64,000 nt of DNA from Solimonas sp040066175 (GTDB lineage Bacteria; Pseudomonadota; Gammaproteobacteria; Nevskiales; Nevskiaceae), in the NCBI RefSeq assembly GCF_040066175.1, contig NZ_JBEAAM010000008.1:104308-168307 (forward strand), given 5' to 3'. Under the pieces are notes generated by a model that saw only the letters and a list, made by a program, of their open reading frames with translations, was not told the origin of the DNA and searched no databases. The position numbers and the translations under genes were made by a program. This document shows, in pieces, positions 34,894 through 44,686 of the stretch (position 1 is the stretch's first letter; each line of letters opens with the position of its first letter).

Positions 34894-36513
34894 CTACAGC
34901 GCCGTGACCGTGATGACGAGCGCCCCGGTGGTCGTGCGGCCGAGCGCATCCTGCGCCGTGTAGGTGACCGTGACACTGCCGGTGTACAGGGCCGCCGGCG
35001 TATAGACGACCTGGTTGCCGACGATGGCGACGCTGCCGGCGCCGGGCGGCAGCGCCAGCGTGATCGAAGCGCCGGTCAGCGTCAGCCCGCCACCGGCGGG
35101 ATCGACGTCATTGGCCAGCACGTTGAAGCTCGCCGGCGTGGGCGCGACGCCCGAGGTGGCGACGCCGACGTCGGGCAGCGCGACGGGCGGCGGCGTGAGG
35201 ATGGCAGGCGTCACGGTGATGGTGATGACGCCAGTCCCCGTTGCACCGTTGCCGTCGGTGATGCCGTAGCTGAGGGTCTCGATTCCGGCGAAGCCGGGCA
35301 GCGGCTGGTAGATGATCGACTGGCCGTCGGCGGCGACCGTGAAACTGCCGGTCTGTCCCGGTGGCAGCGTGGTGATTCCCGCGACCGAGGTGATCTGCAG
35401 GCCGGTGCCGCTGACGTCGAGGTCGTTGGCCAGCGCGGTGATGTTGATCGGCGCACTGTCCTGGGCGACGGTGACGACGTCGGCGATGGCGATCGGCGGC
35501 AGCGCCAGCGGGGAGACGGTGATGACGATCGGCGCCGTCGAAGTCTGGCCGTTGCCGTCGGTGATCGTGTAGCGCAGCGTGACGACGCCGTTGTAGCCGG
35601 CCGCCGGCGTGTAGTTCACGACGGTGCCGTCGGTGTCGAAGCTGTCGGCGGTGGTCGGCGGCAGCGCGGCGACACGCTCGACCGCGGTCACGGTCAGGCC
35701 GCTGCTGGTGGTGTCGATGTCGTTGGCGAGCACCGCAATCGCGGCGCTGGCCGAGTCGGTCGCGACCGTCGCGGCGTCGGCGATCGCCACCGGCGGGATG
35801 CCGGGGCCCAGTGGCGAGACCAGGATCGCGATCGTGCCGATGGCGCTCTGCCCGCCGCCGCTGGTCACCGTGTACTGCGCCGTCTCGACGCCGAGGAACC
35901 CGGATGCGGGCGTGTAGATCACGCGGTCGTTGTCGATGGTGAACGTGCCGGCGCTGCCCGGCGGTACCGTCGCCACGGACGAAACCGCGGTCAGGCTCAG
36001 GCCGGTGCCGGTGAGGTCGATGTCGTTGGCCAGCACGTCGAGTTCCACGTCGGTCGCGTCGGGCGCGACGGTGAAGACGTCGGGGGCGGCGATCGGCGGC
36101 GCGGTGACCGGCAGCACGGTGATCAGCACGATCGTCGTGGCCGTGGCGCCGTTGGCGTCGGTCACGGTGTACTGCAGTGTCTCGGCGCCGATGAAGCCGG
36201 CAGCCGGCGCGTAGCTCAGCGCGTTGTCCACGATCTCGACCGTGCCCGGACTGCCGGGCGGAACGGTGCTGACCTGCGTCACGCTGGACAGCGTCAGTCC
36301 GCCGCCGGCGCTGTCGATGTCGTTGGCGATGACGTCGAGGCTCGTCGCCGTGCTGTCGGTCTGCACGGTGTAAACGTCCGGCACGGCCACCGGCGGCACG
36401 TTGTTGGGCGGTGGCGTCGGGCTGGCGCCCGATCCCGAGCGGTCGGCCAGACAGCCGGAGAGCAGGCTGGCGATTGCCAGTGCCACCACGGGGAAGAGTC
36501 GGGTACGGGTCAT
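34894..36513 (-). CDS. lipoprotein with five tandem Ig/cadherin-like repeats
   Basis: A 539-residue predicted outer-membrane or surface lipoprotein. The signal peptide ends in a lipobox (LLSGC, Cys21) and is followed by a proline-rich linker (PTPPPNNVPP) and five repeats of about 100 residues. Each repeat contains a (V/I)A-D--TV segment, an AND(I/L/V)D motif and a closing block such as AAGFIGAETLQYTVTDANG. The AND-D motif could bind calcium as in cadherin-like domains. Such repeats mark adhesins, but no ligand is evident. The repeats have diverged from each other. Confidence 0.85.
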   Translation of the reverse strand: MTRTRLFPVVALAIASLLSGCLADRSGSGASPTPPPNNVPPVAVPDVYTVQTDSTATSLDVIANDIDSAGGGLTLSSVTQVSTVPPGSPGTVEIVDNALSYAPAAGFIGAETLQYTVTDANGATATTIVLITVLPVTAPPIAAPDVFTVAPDATDVELDVLANDIDLTGTGLSLTAVSSVATVPPGSAGTFTIDNDRVIYTPASGFLGVETAQYTVTSGGGQSAIGTIAILVSPLGPGIPPVAIADAATVATDSASAAIAVLANDIDTTSSGLTVTAVERVAALPPTTADSFDTDGTVVNYTPAAGYNGVVTLRYTITDGNGQTSTAPIVITVSPLALPPIAIADVVTVAQDSAPINITALANDLDVSGTGLQITSVAGITTLPPGQTGSFTVAADGQSIIYQPLPGFAGIETLSYGITDGNGATGTGVITITVTPAILTPPPVALPDVGVATSGVAPTPASFNVLANDVDPAGGGLTLTGASITLALPPGAGSVAIVGNQVVYTPAALYTGSVTVTYTAQDALGRTTTGALVITVTAL

Positions 36514-36666
36514 GATCGGGTCCGTCCTTTGTTCAAGTCGTTGGCGTGCCAGGGTAGGCCGACACACTGTAGGGCACGCGTCCGTCGAGGGATCCGCCCG
36601 TTGCGACGACCGGCAGGGCATCGCCTACCAGCGGCGGCCGGGGGTGTGATTGCCTACAATCGGCCG

Positions 36667-37473
36667 ATGGACGGTCCACGCCGCAGTCACTATCTCAATC
36701 TCCTCGGCATCGACACCTACCGGCGCCGCGCCGCCGGTGACGCCGCCGCGCACGCGCCGCAAGCGGTCGCCGCGACCGGCGTGCCGCGCGCCGCTGCGGC
36801 GAGGCAGGGCGAACCGGCGCCCGCGTCGGCCGCTGCCGGTGCGCCGGTCGTCGCTGCCGTCGCCGCCGCACCCGGCGCGGCCCGCGTCCAGGCGCCGGCG
36901 GACTGGAGCGGCCTGCGCGCCGCCGTGCAGGACTGCCGCGCGTGCAAGCTGTGCGCGACGCGCACGCAGACGGTCTTCGGCGTCGGCCTGCAGAGCGCGC
37001 CGCTGATGGTGATCGGCGAAGGCCCCGGTGCGGACGAGGATGCCCAGGGCGAGCCCTTCGTCGGGCGTGCCGGCAAGCTGCTCGACGAGATGCTCGCCAG
37101 CATCGGCCGCGCGCGCACGGAAACGCGGCCCGAACACGCCGTGTTCATCGCCAATGTCGTCAAGTGCCGGCCGCCGGGCAACCGCGATCCGGAGAGCGAC
37201 GAGGTCGAAGCCTGCCGTCCTTACCTCGACCGCCAGATCGAGCTGGTCGAGCCGCGGCTGATCGTCGCGCTCGGCCGCATCGCCGCGCAGCGCCTGCTGT
37301 CCACCGACACGCCGCTGTCGAAGCTGCGCGGGCCGCTGTACCACTATGGCGCCGCGCAGACGCCGGTGCTGGTCACCTACCACCCGGCCTACCTGCTGCG
37401 CAGCCCGCGCGAGAAAGCCAAGAGCTGGGAGGATCTCAAGCGCGTGCACCGGCTCCTGAGGGCGTCCGCTTGA
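36667..37473 (+). CDS. uracil-DNA glycosylase, 4Fe-4S type (family 4)
   Basis: A 268-residue DNA-repair enzyme that removes uracil from DNA. After an Ala/Pro-rich spacer, the core has the iron-sulfur cysteines CRACKLC, the active-site motif GEGPGADEDAQGEPFVGRAG, the NVVKCRPPGNRDP motif and the TYHPAYLLR DNA-binding motif. The short N-terminal peptide YLNLLGIDTYRRR, seen in this family, may contact other proteins. The reading frame is open far upstream, opposite the lipoprotein gene. Its stop overlaps the rimI start. Confidence 0.94.
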   Translation: MDGPRRSHYLNLLGIDTYRRRAAGDAAAHAPQAVAATGVPRAAAARQGEPAPASAAAGAPVVAAVAAAPGAARVQAPADWSGLRAAVQDCRACKLCATRTQTVFGVGLQSAPLMVIGEGPGADEDAQGEPFVGRAGKLLDEMLASIGRARTETRPEHAVFIANVVKCRPPGNRDPESDEVEACRPYLDRQIELVEPRLIVALGRIAAQRLLSTDTPLSKLRGPLYHYGAAQTPVLVTYHPAYLLRSPREKAKSWEDLKRVHRLLRASA

Positions 37474-37934
37474 GCGCCCAGCTGCAGCCGGCCTGGCATC
37501 TCGGTCCGATGCAGGCGGCACATCTGCCGCAGGTGCTGGCGATCGAGTCCGCGTCCTACGATTTTCCGTGGAGCGAGGGCATCTTCCGTGACTGCCTGCG
37601 CGCCGGTTACAGCGCCTGGGTGGTGACGGATGGGGACGACGCCGTGCTCGCCTACGCGATGATGAGCATGGCGGCCGGCGAGGCGCACATCCTCAACATC
37701 TGCGTCGCCGCCGCGCACCGGCGCTGCGGGCTCGCGCAGTTCCTGCTGCGCCATCTGCTCATGGTCGCGCGCGCCGCCGGCGTAGCGCTGCTGCTGCTCG
37801 AAGTGCGCAAGTCCAACGCCGCTGCGCAACGGCTGTACGAAGGCTTCGGCTTCGCGCCGATCGGCGAGCGCCGCGGCTACTACCCGGCGCACGGCGGTCG
37901 CGAGGACGCGCTCGTCCTGGCCCTGAACCTGTGA
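37470..37934 (+). CDS. rimI: ribosomal protein-alanine N-acetyltransferase RimI
   Basis: RimI acetylates the N-terminal alanine of ribosomal protein S18. The 154-residue GNAT protein has FPWSEGIFRDCLRAGY, then EAHILNICVAAAHRR and the catalytic stretch LEVRKSNAAAQRLYEGFGF-IGERRGYYP typical of RimI. The acetyl-CoA loop reads RRCGLA with Ala in place of the usual second Gly. The proposed start is TTG, overlapping the uracil glycosylase stop (TTGA); an ATG at 37509 would remove 13 residues. It overlaps the next gene by four bases. Confidence 0.88.
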   Translation: MSAQLQPAWHLGPMQAAHLPQVLAIESASYDFPWSEGIFRDCLRAGYSAWVVTDGDDAVLAYAMMSMAAGEAHILNICVAAAHRRCGLAQFLLRHLLMVARAAGVALLLLEVRKSNAAAQRLYEGFGFAPIGERRGYYPAHGGREDALVLALNL

Positions 37935-39214
37935 CACCCCGGCGCCGTTCGCAGATCTCCTGGGCGTTGTACGACTGGGCCAACTCGGCCTTCGCGACGA
38001 CCGTGCTCGCCGGCTTCTTCCCGATCTTCTTCAACCAGTACTGGGCGCAAGGCGTGGCGCCGCAGACGCAGACGCTCTATCAGGGCCTGACTGCGACGGT
38101 TGCGAGTCTGGTCGTCATGCTGCTCGCGCCCTGGCTGGGCGCGATCGCCGACCGACGTGCGGCGAAGAAGGACTTCCTGCTGGCCTTCACGCTGCTCGGC
38201 GTGGTTTCGACGGCGGCGCTGTACCTGGTCGGCAAGGGGCAGTGGGGCTGGGCGATCGCGCTGTCGATCGCCGGCCGTATCGGCTTCTTCGGTGGGCTGT
38301 CGTTCTACGACGCGCTGCTGGTGCAGGTCGCGCAGCCGCGTGAGATGGACCGCGTCTCGGCGCTGGGCTACGGCCTGGGCTATCTCGGCGGCGGCCTGCT
38401 GTTCGCCGTCAACGTGGCGATGGCGCTCGAGCCGGCCTGGTTCGGGCTGGCCGACGCGGCGCTGGCGACGCGCGTGGCCTTCGTCAGCGTGGCGCTGTGG
38501 TGGGCGGTGTTCGCGCTGCCGCTGTTCCGCCACGTGCCGGAAGGCGCCGCGCGGAGCGGCAGCACCGGCTGGCGTGAACTGCTGGAGACGCTCAAGCACA
38601 TCCGCGAGCTGCGCGCGGTGTGGATGTTCCTGCTCGCGTACTGGCTGTACATCGACGGCGTGGACACCATCATCGTCATGGCGGTCGATTTCGGCATGAA
38701 GCTGGGTTTTGCCTCGGACAGCCTCATCGTCGCGCTGCTGATGGTGCAGTTCATCGGCTTTCCGGCGGCGATCGCATTCGGCTGGCTGGCCGACCGCATC
38801 GGCACGCGCCATGCGATCTATCTGGCGCTGGCGGTCTATGCCGCGGTCACGCTGTGGGCCTACCGGCTCGGCAGCGTCACCGAGTTCTACCTGATGGCGG
38901 CGGCGATTGGCTGCGTGCAGGGCGGCATCCAGTCCCTGTCGCGCTCCTACTACGCTCGCCTGATCCCGGCCGAAAAGGCCGGAGAGTTCTTCGGCTTCTA
39001 CAACATGATGGGCAAGTTCGCCGCGGTGCTCGGACCGACCGTCGTCGGCCTGACTGCCCAGTTCACCGGCAGTCCGCGCCTGGCCATCCTGTCACTGCTG
39101 GGGTTCTTCATCGTCGGCGCGCTGCTGCTGGCGCGCGTGCGCGACCCGCTGCAGGCGGCCGGAACTCCTACGGGATCTCCTCGACCGCGAAGTTCTGCGG
39201 ATGCTTCGCGGTGA
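37931..39214 (+). CDS. MFS transporter (UMF1/Atg22-like)
   Basis: A 427-residue transporter with about twelve helices and the UMF1-family N-terminus ISWALYDWANSAFATTVLAGFFPIFF. The substrate is unknown; the wider family includes fungal vacuolar Atg22 amino-acid exporters. It begins at GTG overlapping rimI by four bases. The 3' end overlaps the convergent acyltransferase gene by 47 bases. Confidence 0.88.
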   Translation: MTPRRRSQISWALYDWANSAFATTVLAGFFPIFFNQYWAQGVAPQTQTLYQGLTATVASLVVMLLAPWLGAIADRRAAKKDFLLAFTLLGVVSTAALYLVGKGQWGWAIALSIAGRIGFFGGLSFYDALLVQVAQPREMDRVSALGYGLGYLGGGLLFAVNVAMALEPAWFGLADAALATRVAFVSVALWWAVFALPLFRHVPEGAARSGSTGWRELLETLKHIRELRAVWMFLLAYWLYIDGVDTIIVMAVDFGMKLGFASDSLIVALLMVQFIGFPAAIAFGWLADRIGTRHAIYLALAVYAAVTLWAYRLGSVTEFYLMAAAIGCVQGGIQSLSRSYYARLIPAEKAGEFFGFYNMMGKFAAVLGPTVVGLTAQFTGSPRLAILSLLGFFIVGALLLARVRDPLQAAGTPTGSPRPRSSADASR

Positions 39215-39773
39215 CGCCGCGATAGAAGTCAAAGACCGGTTTCATGTCCCGGTCCCAGTCGCCGGTGGGCGTGAACACCGGGCCGATGCCGATCTCCTTG
39301 CGTGCGTAGTCGATGTAGGCGCTGACCACCGGCACGTCCGCTGCCCGTGCCATGTAGTAGAACCCCCTTTTCCACTGCGCACGATGTGCGCGCGTGCCCT
39401 CCGGCGCCAGCGCGATGATCAGCTGCGCGCGTTCCTTGAACGCCTGGGCGGTTTGCTGCACGACGCCACCGGGTGCGCCGCGATCGACCGGCAGTCCGCC
39501 GAGCCAACGCAGCAGCGGCCCGAGCGCCGATGCGAACAGGGTGTGTTTGCCGTACCAGTGCAGATCCACTTCCAGCTTCAGCACCGCCGCCATGCCATAG
39601 ACGAAGTCCCAGTTCGAGGTGTGCGGTGCCGCGATGATCACCATACGTGGGTGATCGGGCAGCCGCACGTCCAGGCGCCAGCCGGCGAGGCGCAGGATCG
39701 TGCCCCCGAGCCAGCGCAGGAAGCGGTTGGACCGCCGCGGCACCGACGGGCCGATCGCGATGCGGTCACTCAT
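39168..39773 (-). CDS. PlsC-type lysophospholipid acyltransferase family protein
   Basis: A 201-residue acyltransferase, on the short side for PlsC (about 240). It has the H-x4-D motif HTSNWD (His51, Asp56), the substrate motif PEGTR and an N-terminal hydrophobic segment. It could acylate lysophosphatidate or another glycerol lipid; specificity is open. It is divergent from kynA with only 32 bases between the starts, and its 3' end overlaps the transporter gene. Confidence 0.85.
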   Translation of the reverse strand: MSDRIAIGPSVPRRSNRFLRWLGGTILRLAGWRLDVRLPDHPRMVIIAAPHTSNWDFVYGMAAVLKLEVDLHWYGKHTLFASALGPLLRWLGGLPVDRGAPGGVVQQTAQAFKERAQLIIALAPEGTRAHRAQWKRGFYYMARAADVPVVSAYIDYARKEIGIGPVFTPTGDWDRDMKPVFDFYRGVTAKHPQNFAVEEIP

Positions 39774-39805
39774 AATGAGAATTCACTCTCCTCCGGTGCG
39801 TCGGC

Positions 39806-40603
39806 ATGGAAACGCTGCCCAAACCACTGACCTACAGTTCTTATCTGCGCATCGACGAGCTGCTGTCGCTGCAATCGCCACGTTCCGATGGTCCCGAGCA
39901 CGACGAGACGCTGTTCATCATTATCCACCAGGTCTATGAGCTCTGGTTCAAGCAGCTGCTGCACGAACTCGATGCGCTGGAATCCGCACTGGATGCGGGC
40001 CGTACGGACGCGGCGCTGGCGACCTTCAAGCGCAAGTTGACGATCCTCAAGACCCTGGTCGCACAGGTGGACATCCTGGAGACGATGACCCCGCTGTCGT
40101 TCAACGCCTTCCGCGCACGGCTGGAGGCCGCGAGCGGCTTCCAGTCCGCGCAGTTTCGCGCGCTCGAATTCCGGCTCGGCCACAAGCGCGCCGCCGTGCT
40201 CGAACTGCATCCGCCGGGTTCGCCGGGACGCGTGCTGCTCGAACGGGCCTGGTCGGCGCCCACGCTCTACGACCACTTCCTGCGCTATCTGGTCACGCAG
40301 GGCAGCACCGTGCCGGCGGCGCTGTTGCGGCGCGACGTGACCGAGGTGTACGTGGGCTCTACAGAGATGCAGTCGCAGCTGGTCGCCATCTACCGGGTGG
40401 GTGGCTTCGTCGCGCAGGTCTGCGAGCGGCTGGTCGATCTCGACGAAGGTCTGCAGGAGTGGCGCTATCGGCACGTGCGCATGGTCGAGCGCACCATCGG
40501 CGTCAAGCCCGGCACCGGCGGATCGGCCGGCGCGGCTTACCTGCGCGGCACGCTGTTCAAACCGCTGTTTCCGGACCTGTGGGCGATCCGCGCGCAGTTA
40601 TGA
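39806..40603 (+). CDS. kynA: tryptophan 2,3-dioxygenase
   Basis: This heme enzyme opens the tryptophan indole ring to form N-formylkynurenine. The 265-residue product has the family motifs LTYSSYLRIDELLSLQ, HDETLFIIIHQVYELWFKQ (heme-ligand region) and HVRMVERTIGVKPGTGGSAG. No other kynurenine-pathway gene is in the window, so it appears as a single-gene unit. The 3' end overlaps the convergent transglutaminase gene by six bases. Confidence 0.96.
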   Translation: METLPKPLTYSSYLRIDELLSLQSPRSDGPEHDETLFIIIHQVYELWFKQLLHELDALESALDAGRTDAALATFKRKLTILKTLVAQVDILETMTPLSFNAFRARLEAASGFQSAQFRALEFRLGHKRAAVLELHPPGSPGRVLLERAWSAPTLYDHFLRYLVTQGSTVPAALLRRDVTEVYVGSTEMQSQLVAIYRVGGFVAQVCERLVDLDEGLQEWRYRHVRMVERTIGVKPGTGGSAGAAYLRGTLFKPLFPDLWAIRAQL

Positions 40604-42571
40604 TCGGTGTCGCGCGCGCCGTATGAAGGCGCGCACGGCGCGCGCCAGCTCGTCCTGGCGCGCGCGGTCGGGGGCGTGCAGGTAGCGGCTGCGCACATAC
40701 AGGCGCGCGACCTGTGCGATCTGCTCTGCCCAGTCGGGGCGCAGGGCGCCGATGCGCCGCGCGTAGTCGAGCGGTCCCTCGTCCGGCCGCTGCGCGTGTC
40801 CGAGCTGCGCCAGCCGTCGCGTGATCCGCCGCCATTGATGCAGCGCCGGATCGTCGCTGCGGGCCGGCGCGAACTGGCGCAGCGTGAGCAGGCCGAAGAT
40901 CGCCAGCAGGCCGGTGCCGCCGATCGTCAGCGCGAGAATCATCTGGCGCAGCTCGCCCAGCCCGAAGCGGTTGAGGAACTCCTGCTGCAGCTCCGGACCA
41001 TAGGCCAGTACCAGGCCGTTCCACTGCGCATTGATCCAGTCCCAGCGCGCCTCGAAATAGAAGCGCAGCCGCGTGCGCGTCGACAGATGCCGGGGCAGGC
41101 CCTCGGCCAGGCTGATGACCGCCTCGACGTTGCGTTCGATCCGTTCTGGTGCGATCGCCGCGGTCGGATCGACGCGCGTCCAGCCCTTGCCGGCGAGCCA
41201 GACTTCCGACCAGGCGTGCGCGTCCGACTGGCGCACGACGTAGTAGTCGCCGATCTCGTTGAGCTCGCCGCCCTGATAGCCGATGACCACACGCGCCGGG
41301 ATGCCGGCCGCACGCATCAGGAAGGTGAAGGCGCTCGCGTAGTGTTCGCAGAAGCCGCGACGCGTGACGAACAGGAAGTCGTCCACGCTGTCGCGGCCCA
41401 GCCGCGGCGGCCGCAGCGTGTAGATGTAACCCTGTTCGCGGAACATGCGTAGCGCGCTGCGGATCAGGTCTTCGTCGTCGGCGGTATCGGCGCGCAGCCG
41501 TTGCGCCAACGCGCGCGTGCGCGGGTTGTAGCCCTCGGGCAGTCGCAGGAAGCGCGCACGCGTGCGCTGCGCCAGGTCCGGCCACAGTCGATAGCGGGGG
41601 TATGACGTGAGCTCGTAGCGGCGCCGTTCGGACACCGGCCTGTCGGCGAGGACATGACCTTCGCGGCTGATGAAGCTGTCGGCGGGCAGGCTGCGGGCGT
41701 CCGGCATGTCGAGCGCGAACAGCCAGCGCATGCGATTGGCCTCCAGCGTGATCTCGTACTGCACCGGATCGCCGAGCAGCTGCAGGTCGGGCGGCCGGTC
41801 GGGCAGGATCTGCGCGAAGCTTTCCTCCCAGCTGCGGCCATCGAAATGGTCCAGCGCGGCACCGCGCCAGTAGCGCGCCGCGGGTGGCGGGGCAGACCCG
41901 CGGAAGTGCACGCGAAAGGCGATCTCGTCGGATTCGATCAGGCTGGAGATGTCGCCGGGGCCCATCTTGTCGGTCAGGCCGCTGCGTGCCGCGCCGGCGT
42001 CGGCCGGCAGTCCCCACAGCGGTCCCGGGATGCGCGGAAACAGCACGAACATGAGCAGCATCAGCGGCAGTGCCTGCAGCACCATCGCGCCGCCTTTGCG
42101 CAGGGTCTGGCGCGGCGGCAGTGCGCCCAGATGCTGGACTTCGATCAGCAGCGCGGTGATCGCGGTGACGCAGGCGAGCAGGTAGGCGACGGTCCAGATT
42201 TCCTGCGAGAACAGGAAATGCGTGACGAGCAGGAAGTACATCAGGAAGACCATCACCATCACGTCACGGCGCGCCTTGAACTCGAGGAGCTTGAGTGCGG
42301 CCATCGCGCACAGCAGACCGGTTCCGCCGTGGAGGCCGGAAATGCGGCCGAAGCTGGCCATTACGCCGCCGAAGGCCATCAGGGTGATGCCGAGCTTCAC
42401 CCAGGTCGGCGGCATGCGCCACTGCTTGTACGCCGCCAGTCCGCGCCAGACGACGAGCGCGAGGATCGCGGCGGTTTCCCAGAGCGGCAGACGGATCGCG
42501 TGCGGCGACAGCGCGAGCACCAGCACCGCCAGCAGGCGTAACAGAGTCGCCAGCGGCAGATACTCCTTCAC
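40598..42571 (-). CDS. TgpA-type transmembrane transglutaminase-like protein
   Basis: A 657-residue inner-membrane protein: several N-terminal helices (about 1-190), a periplasmic transglutaminase-like domain with the catalytic triad in RRGFCEHYASAF, DAHAWSEVW and VDPTAA, one further helix and a C-terminal DUF4129-like region. TgpA-type proteins are linked to cell-envelope maintenance, and the substrate is unknown. Its start overlaps the DUF58 stop by four bases. It is the last gene of the MoxR operon. Confidence 0.9.
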   Translation of the reverse strand: MKEYLPLATLLRLLAVLVLALSPHAIRLPLWETAAILALVVWRGLAAYKQWRMPPTWVKLGITLMAFGGVMASFGRISGLHGGTGLLCAMAALKLLEFKARRDVMVMVFLMYFLLVTHFLFSQEIWTVAYLLACVTAITALLIEVQHLGALPPRQTLRKGGAMVLQALPLMLLMFVLFPRIPGPLWGLPADAGAARSGLTDKMGPGDISSLIESDEIAFRVHFRGSAPPPAARYWRGAALDHFDGRSWEESFAQILPDRPPDLQLLGDPVQYEITLEANRMRWLFALDMPDARSLPADSFISREGHVLADRPVSERRRYELTSYPRYRLWPDLAQRTRARFLRLPEGYNPRTRALAQRLRADTADDEDLIRSALRMFREQGYIYTLRPPRLGRDSVDDFLFVTRRGFCEHYASAFTFLMRAAGIPARVVIGYQGGELNEIGDYYVVRQSDAHAWSEVWLAGKGWTRVDPTAAIAPERIERNVEAVISLAEGLPRHLSTRTRLRFYFEARWDWINAQWNGLVLAYGPELQQEFLNRFGLGELRQMILALTIGGTGLLAIFGLLTLRQFAPARSDDPALHQWRRITRRLAQLGHAQRPDEGPLDYARRIGALRPDWAEQIAQVARLYVRSRYLHAPDRARQDELARAVRAFIRRARHRS

Positions 42572-43566
42572 GGCGGTGTCCCGTGCAGCGCCAGCGCTTT
42601 GAGACAGCGGAAGCGATGCGCGTCACCGCGGCCGGGGGCGATCACGGTGCCCGGCAGGCGCAGTCCGTATGCGCGGCGCCCGGCCTCGGCGTCCAGCACC
42701 CAGCGCGTCAGTTGCGACAGGCGCGCCTCGGTGTCGAGATGTCCCAGTGCCGACCAGTCCAGCCACAGTTCCTGTTCGAGCGTGTCGGCGAACTGCTTGA
42801 CCATCGGCTGCGGCAGCTTGGGAAAGCTCTTCCAGTGGATCGAGCGCGGCGTGTCGCCACGCCGATAGCTGCGCAGACCGGCGAACTCGTCCTGGCCGCT
42901 GCGTTCGCTGCTCGCGAGGCCGCCGTGTCCGGCGCCGGACGGCGGAGCATGACCGGCCGCGGCCGGACGGGGGAAAACCAGGCATTGCATGTCCAGCTCG
43001 GCCCAGGTCCAGGCGTGGAACAGGCCCAGCGGGTACTCGGTGGACAGACTGAACACCCGTGCCTGCAGCCAGCCGCGCCGCGTCGCCGGCAGCGACAGCA
43101 GCAACACGCCCGACGCACGTGCGGCGACGTCCGCCGGCTGGGCCAGCGCCTCTTCCTTGGGCCAGCTCAGGGCCAGCGAATAGCGCGCATGTGCGGCCGG
43201 GTTGTCCACACGGATTTCGAAATGCGCCGTTTCCCCGGCGAACACCGGCTCGCAGTGGCCGGTCCGCAGCTGCAGGTGGGCAAGATTGGCGTGCGTGTGG
43301 TGCATGCACACCAGGCCGATGCCGGCGAGCAGGAAGGTCAGCATGAAGGCCATGCTGTTCGAGTAGTTCATCGCTCCGAGCAGCATGATCAGCAGCATGA
43401 AGGCGAAGAAGTAGCCGAAGCGCGTCGGCAGGATGTACACGCGGTTGCGTGTGATGACGACCGGTCCCGGCTGGCGTCGCACCCGCGCCATGACCCAGGC
43501 GTCGATGCGGTCCTGCGCGTAGCGGATCGGGTGCAGCAGGATCTTGAAGATCAGCCAGACGCGCAT
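42568..43566 (-). CDS. DUF58 (von Willebrand-factor-like) membrane protein
   Basis: A 332-residue protein with two N-terminal helices (about 45-90) and a DUF58 domain whose signature YRRGDTPRSIHWKSFPK is complete. DUF58 proteins carry a von Willebrand-like fold and usually act with a MoxR ATPase, as here. I chose ATG 43566, which begins five bases after the MoxR stop. The role may be envelope protein maturation. Confidence 0.88.
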   Translation of the reverse strand: MRVWLIFKILLHPIRYAQDRIDAWVMARVRRQPGPVVITRNRVYILPTRFGYFFAFMLLIMLLGAMNYSNSMAFMLTFLLAGIGLVCMHHTHANLAHLQLRTGHCEPVFAGETAHFEIRVDNPAAHARYSLALSWPKEEALAQPADVAARASGVLLLSLPATRRGWLQARVFSLSTEYPLGLFHAWTWAELDMQCLVFPRPAAAGHAPPSGAGHGGLASSERSGQDEFAGLRSYRRGDTPRSIHWKSFPKLPQPMVKQFADTLEQELWLDWSALGHLDTEARLSQLTRWVLDAEAGRRAYGLRLPGTVIAPGRGDAHRFRCLKALALHGTPP

Positions 43567-43570
43567 GTGC

Positions 43571-44482
<912 letters not shown>

Positions 44483-44686
44483 GAGTGTGATCGGCGAGGG
44501 CGGGACGCAGCAGTGTAGGGGGTAACGCCGGCATCGTGGGCGCCGCGCCGACGTCTGCAACGATCCGGCGGCGGACAGGCGGTCGCCCTGGGCCGACTCC
44601 GTGCACGTCCACCGCCGGTTTTCCGGTTGCGGCATCGGTTGTGGCACCGCAACATACGCGTCATCGAAGCAATGGCGGAGGACTGT

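Noticed and set aside
34825..36666. A long plus-strand frame running into the uracil-DNA glycosylase
   Set aside because: It is the complement of the repeat lipoprotein; only the part from 36667 matches the enzyme family.
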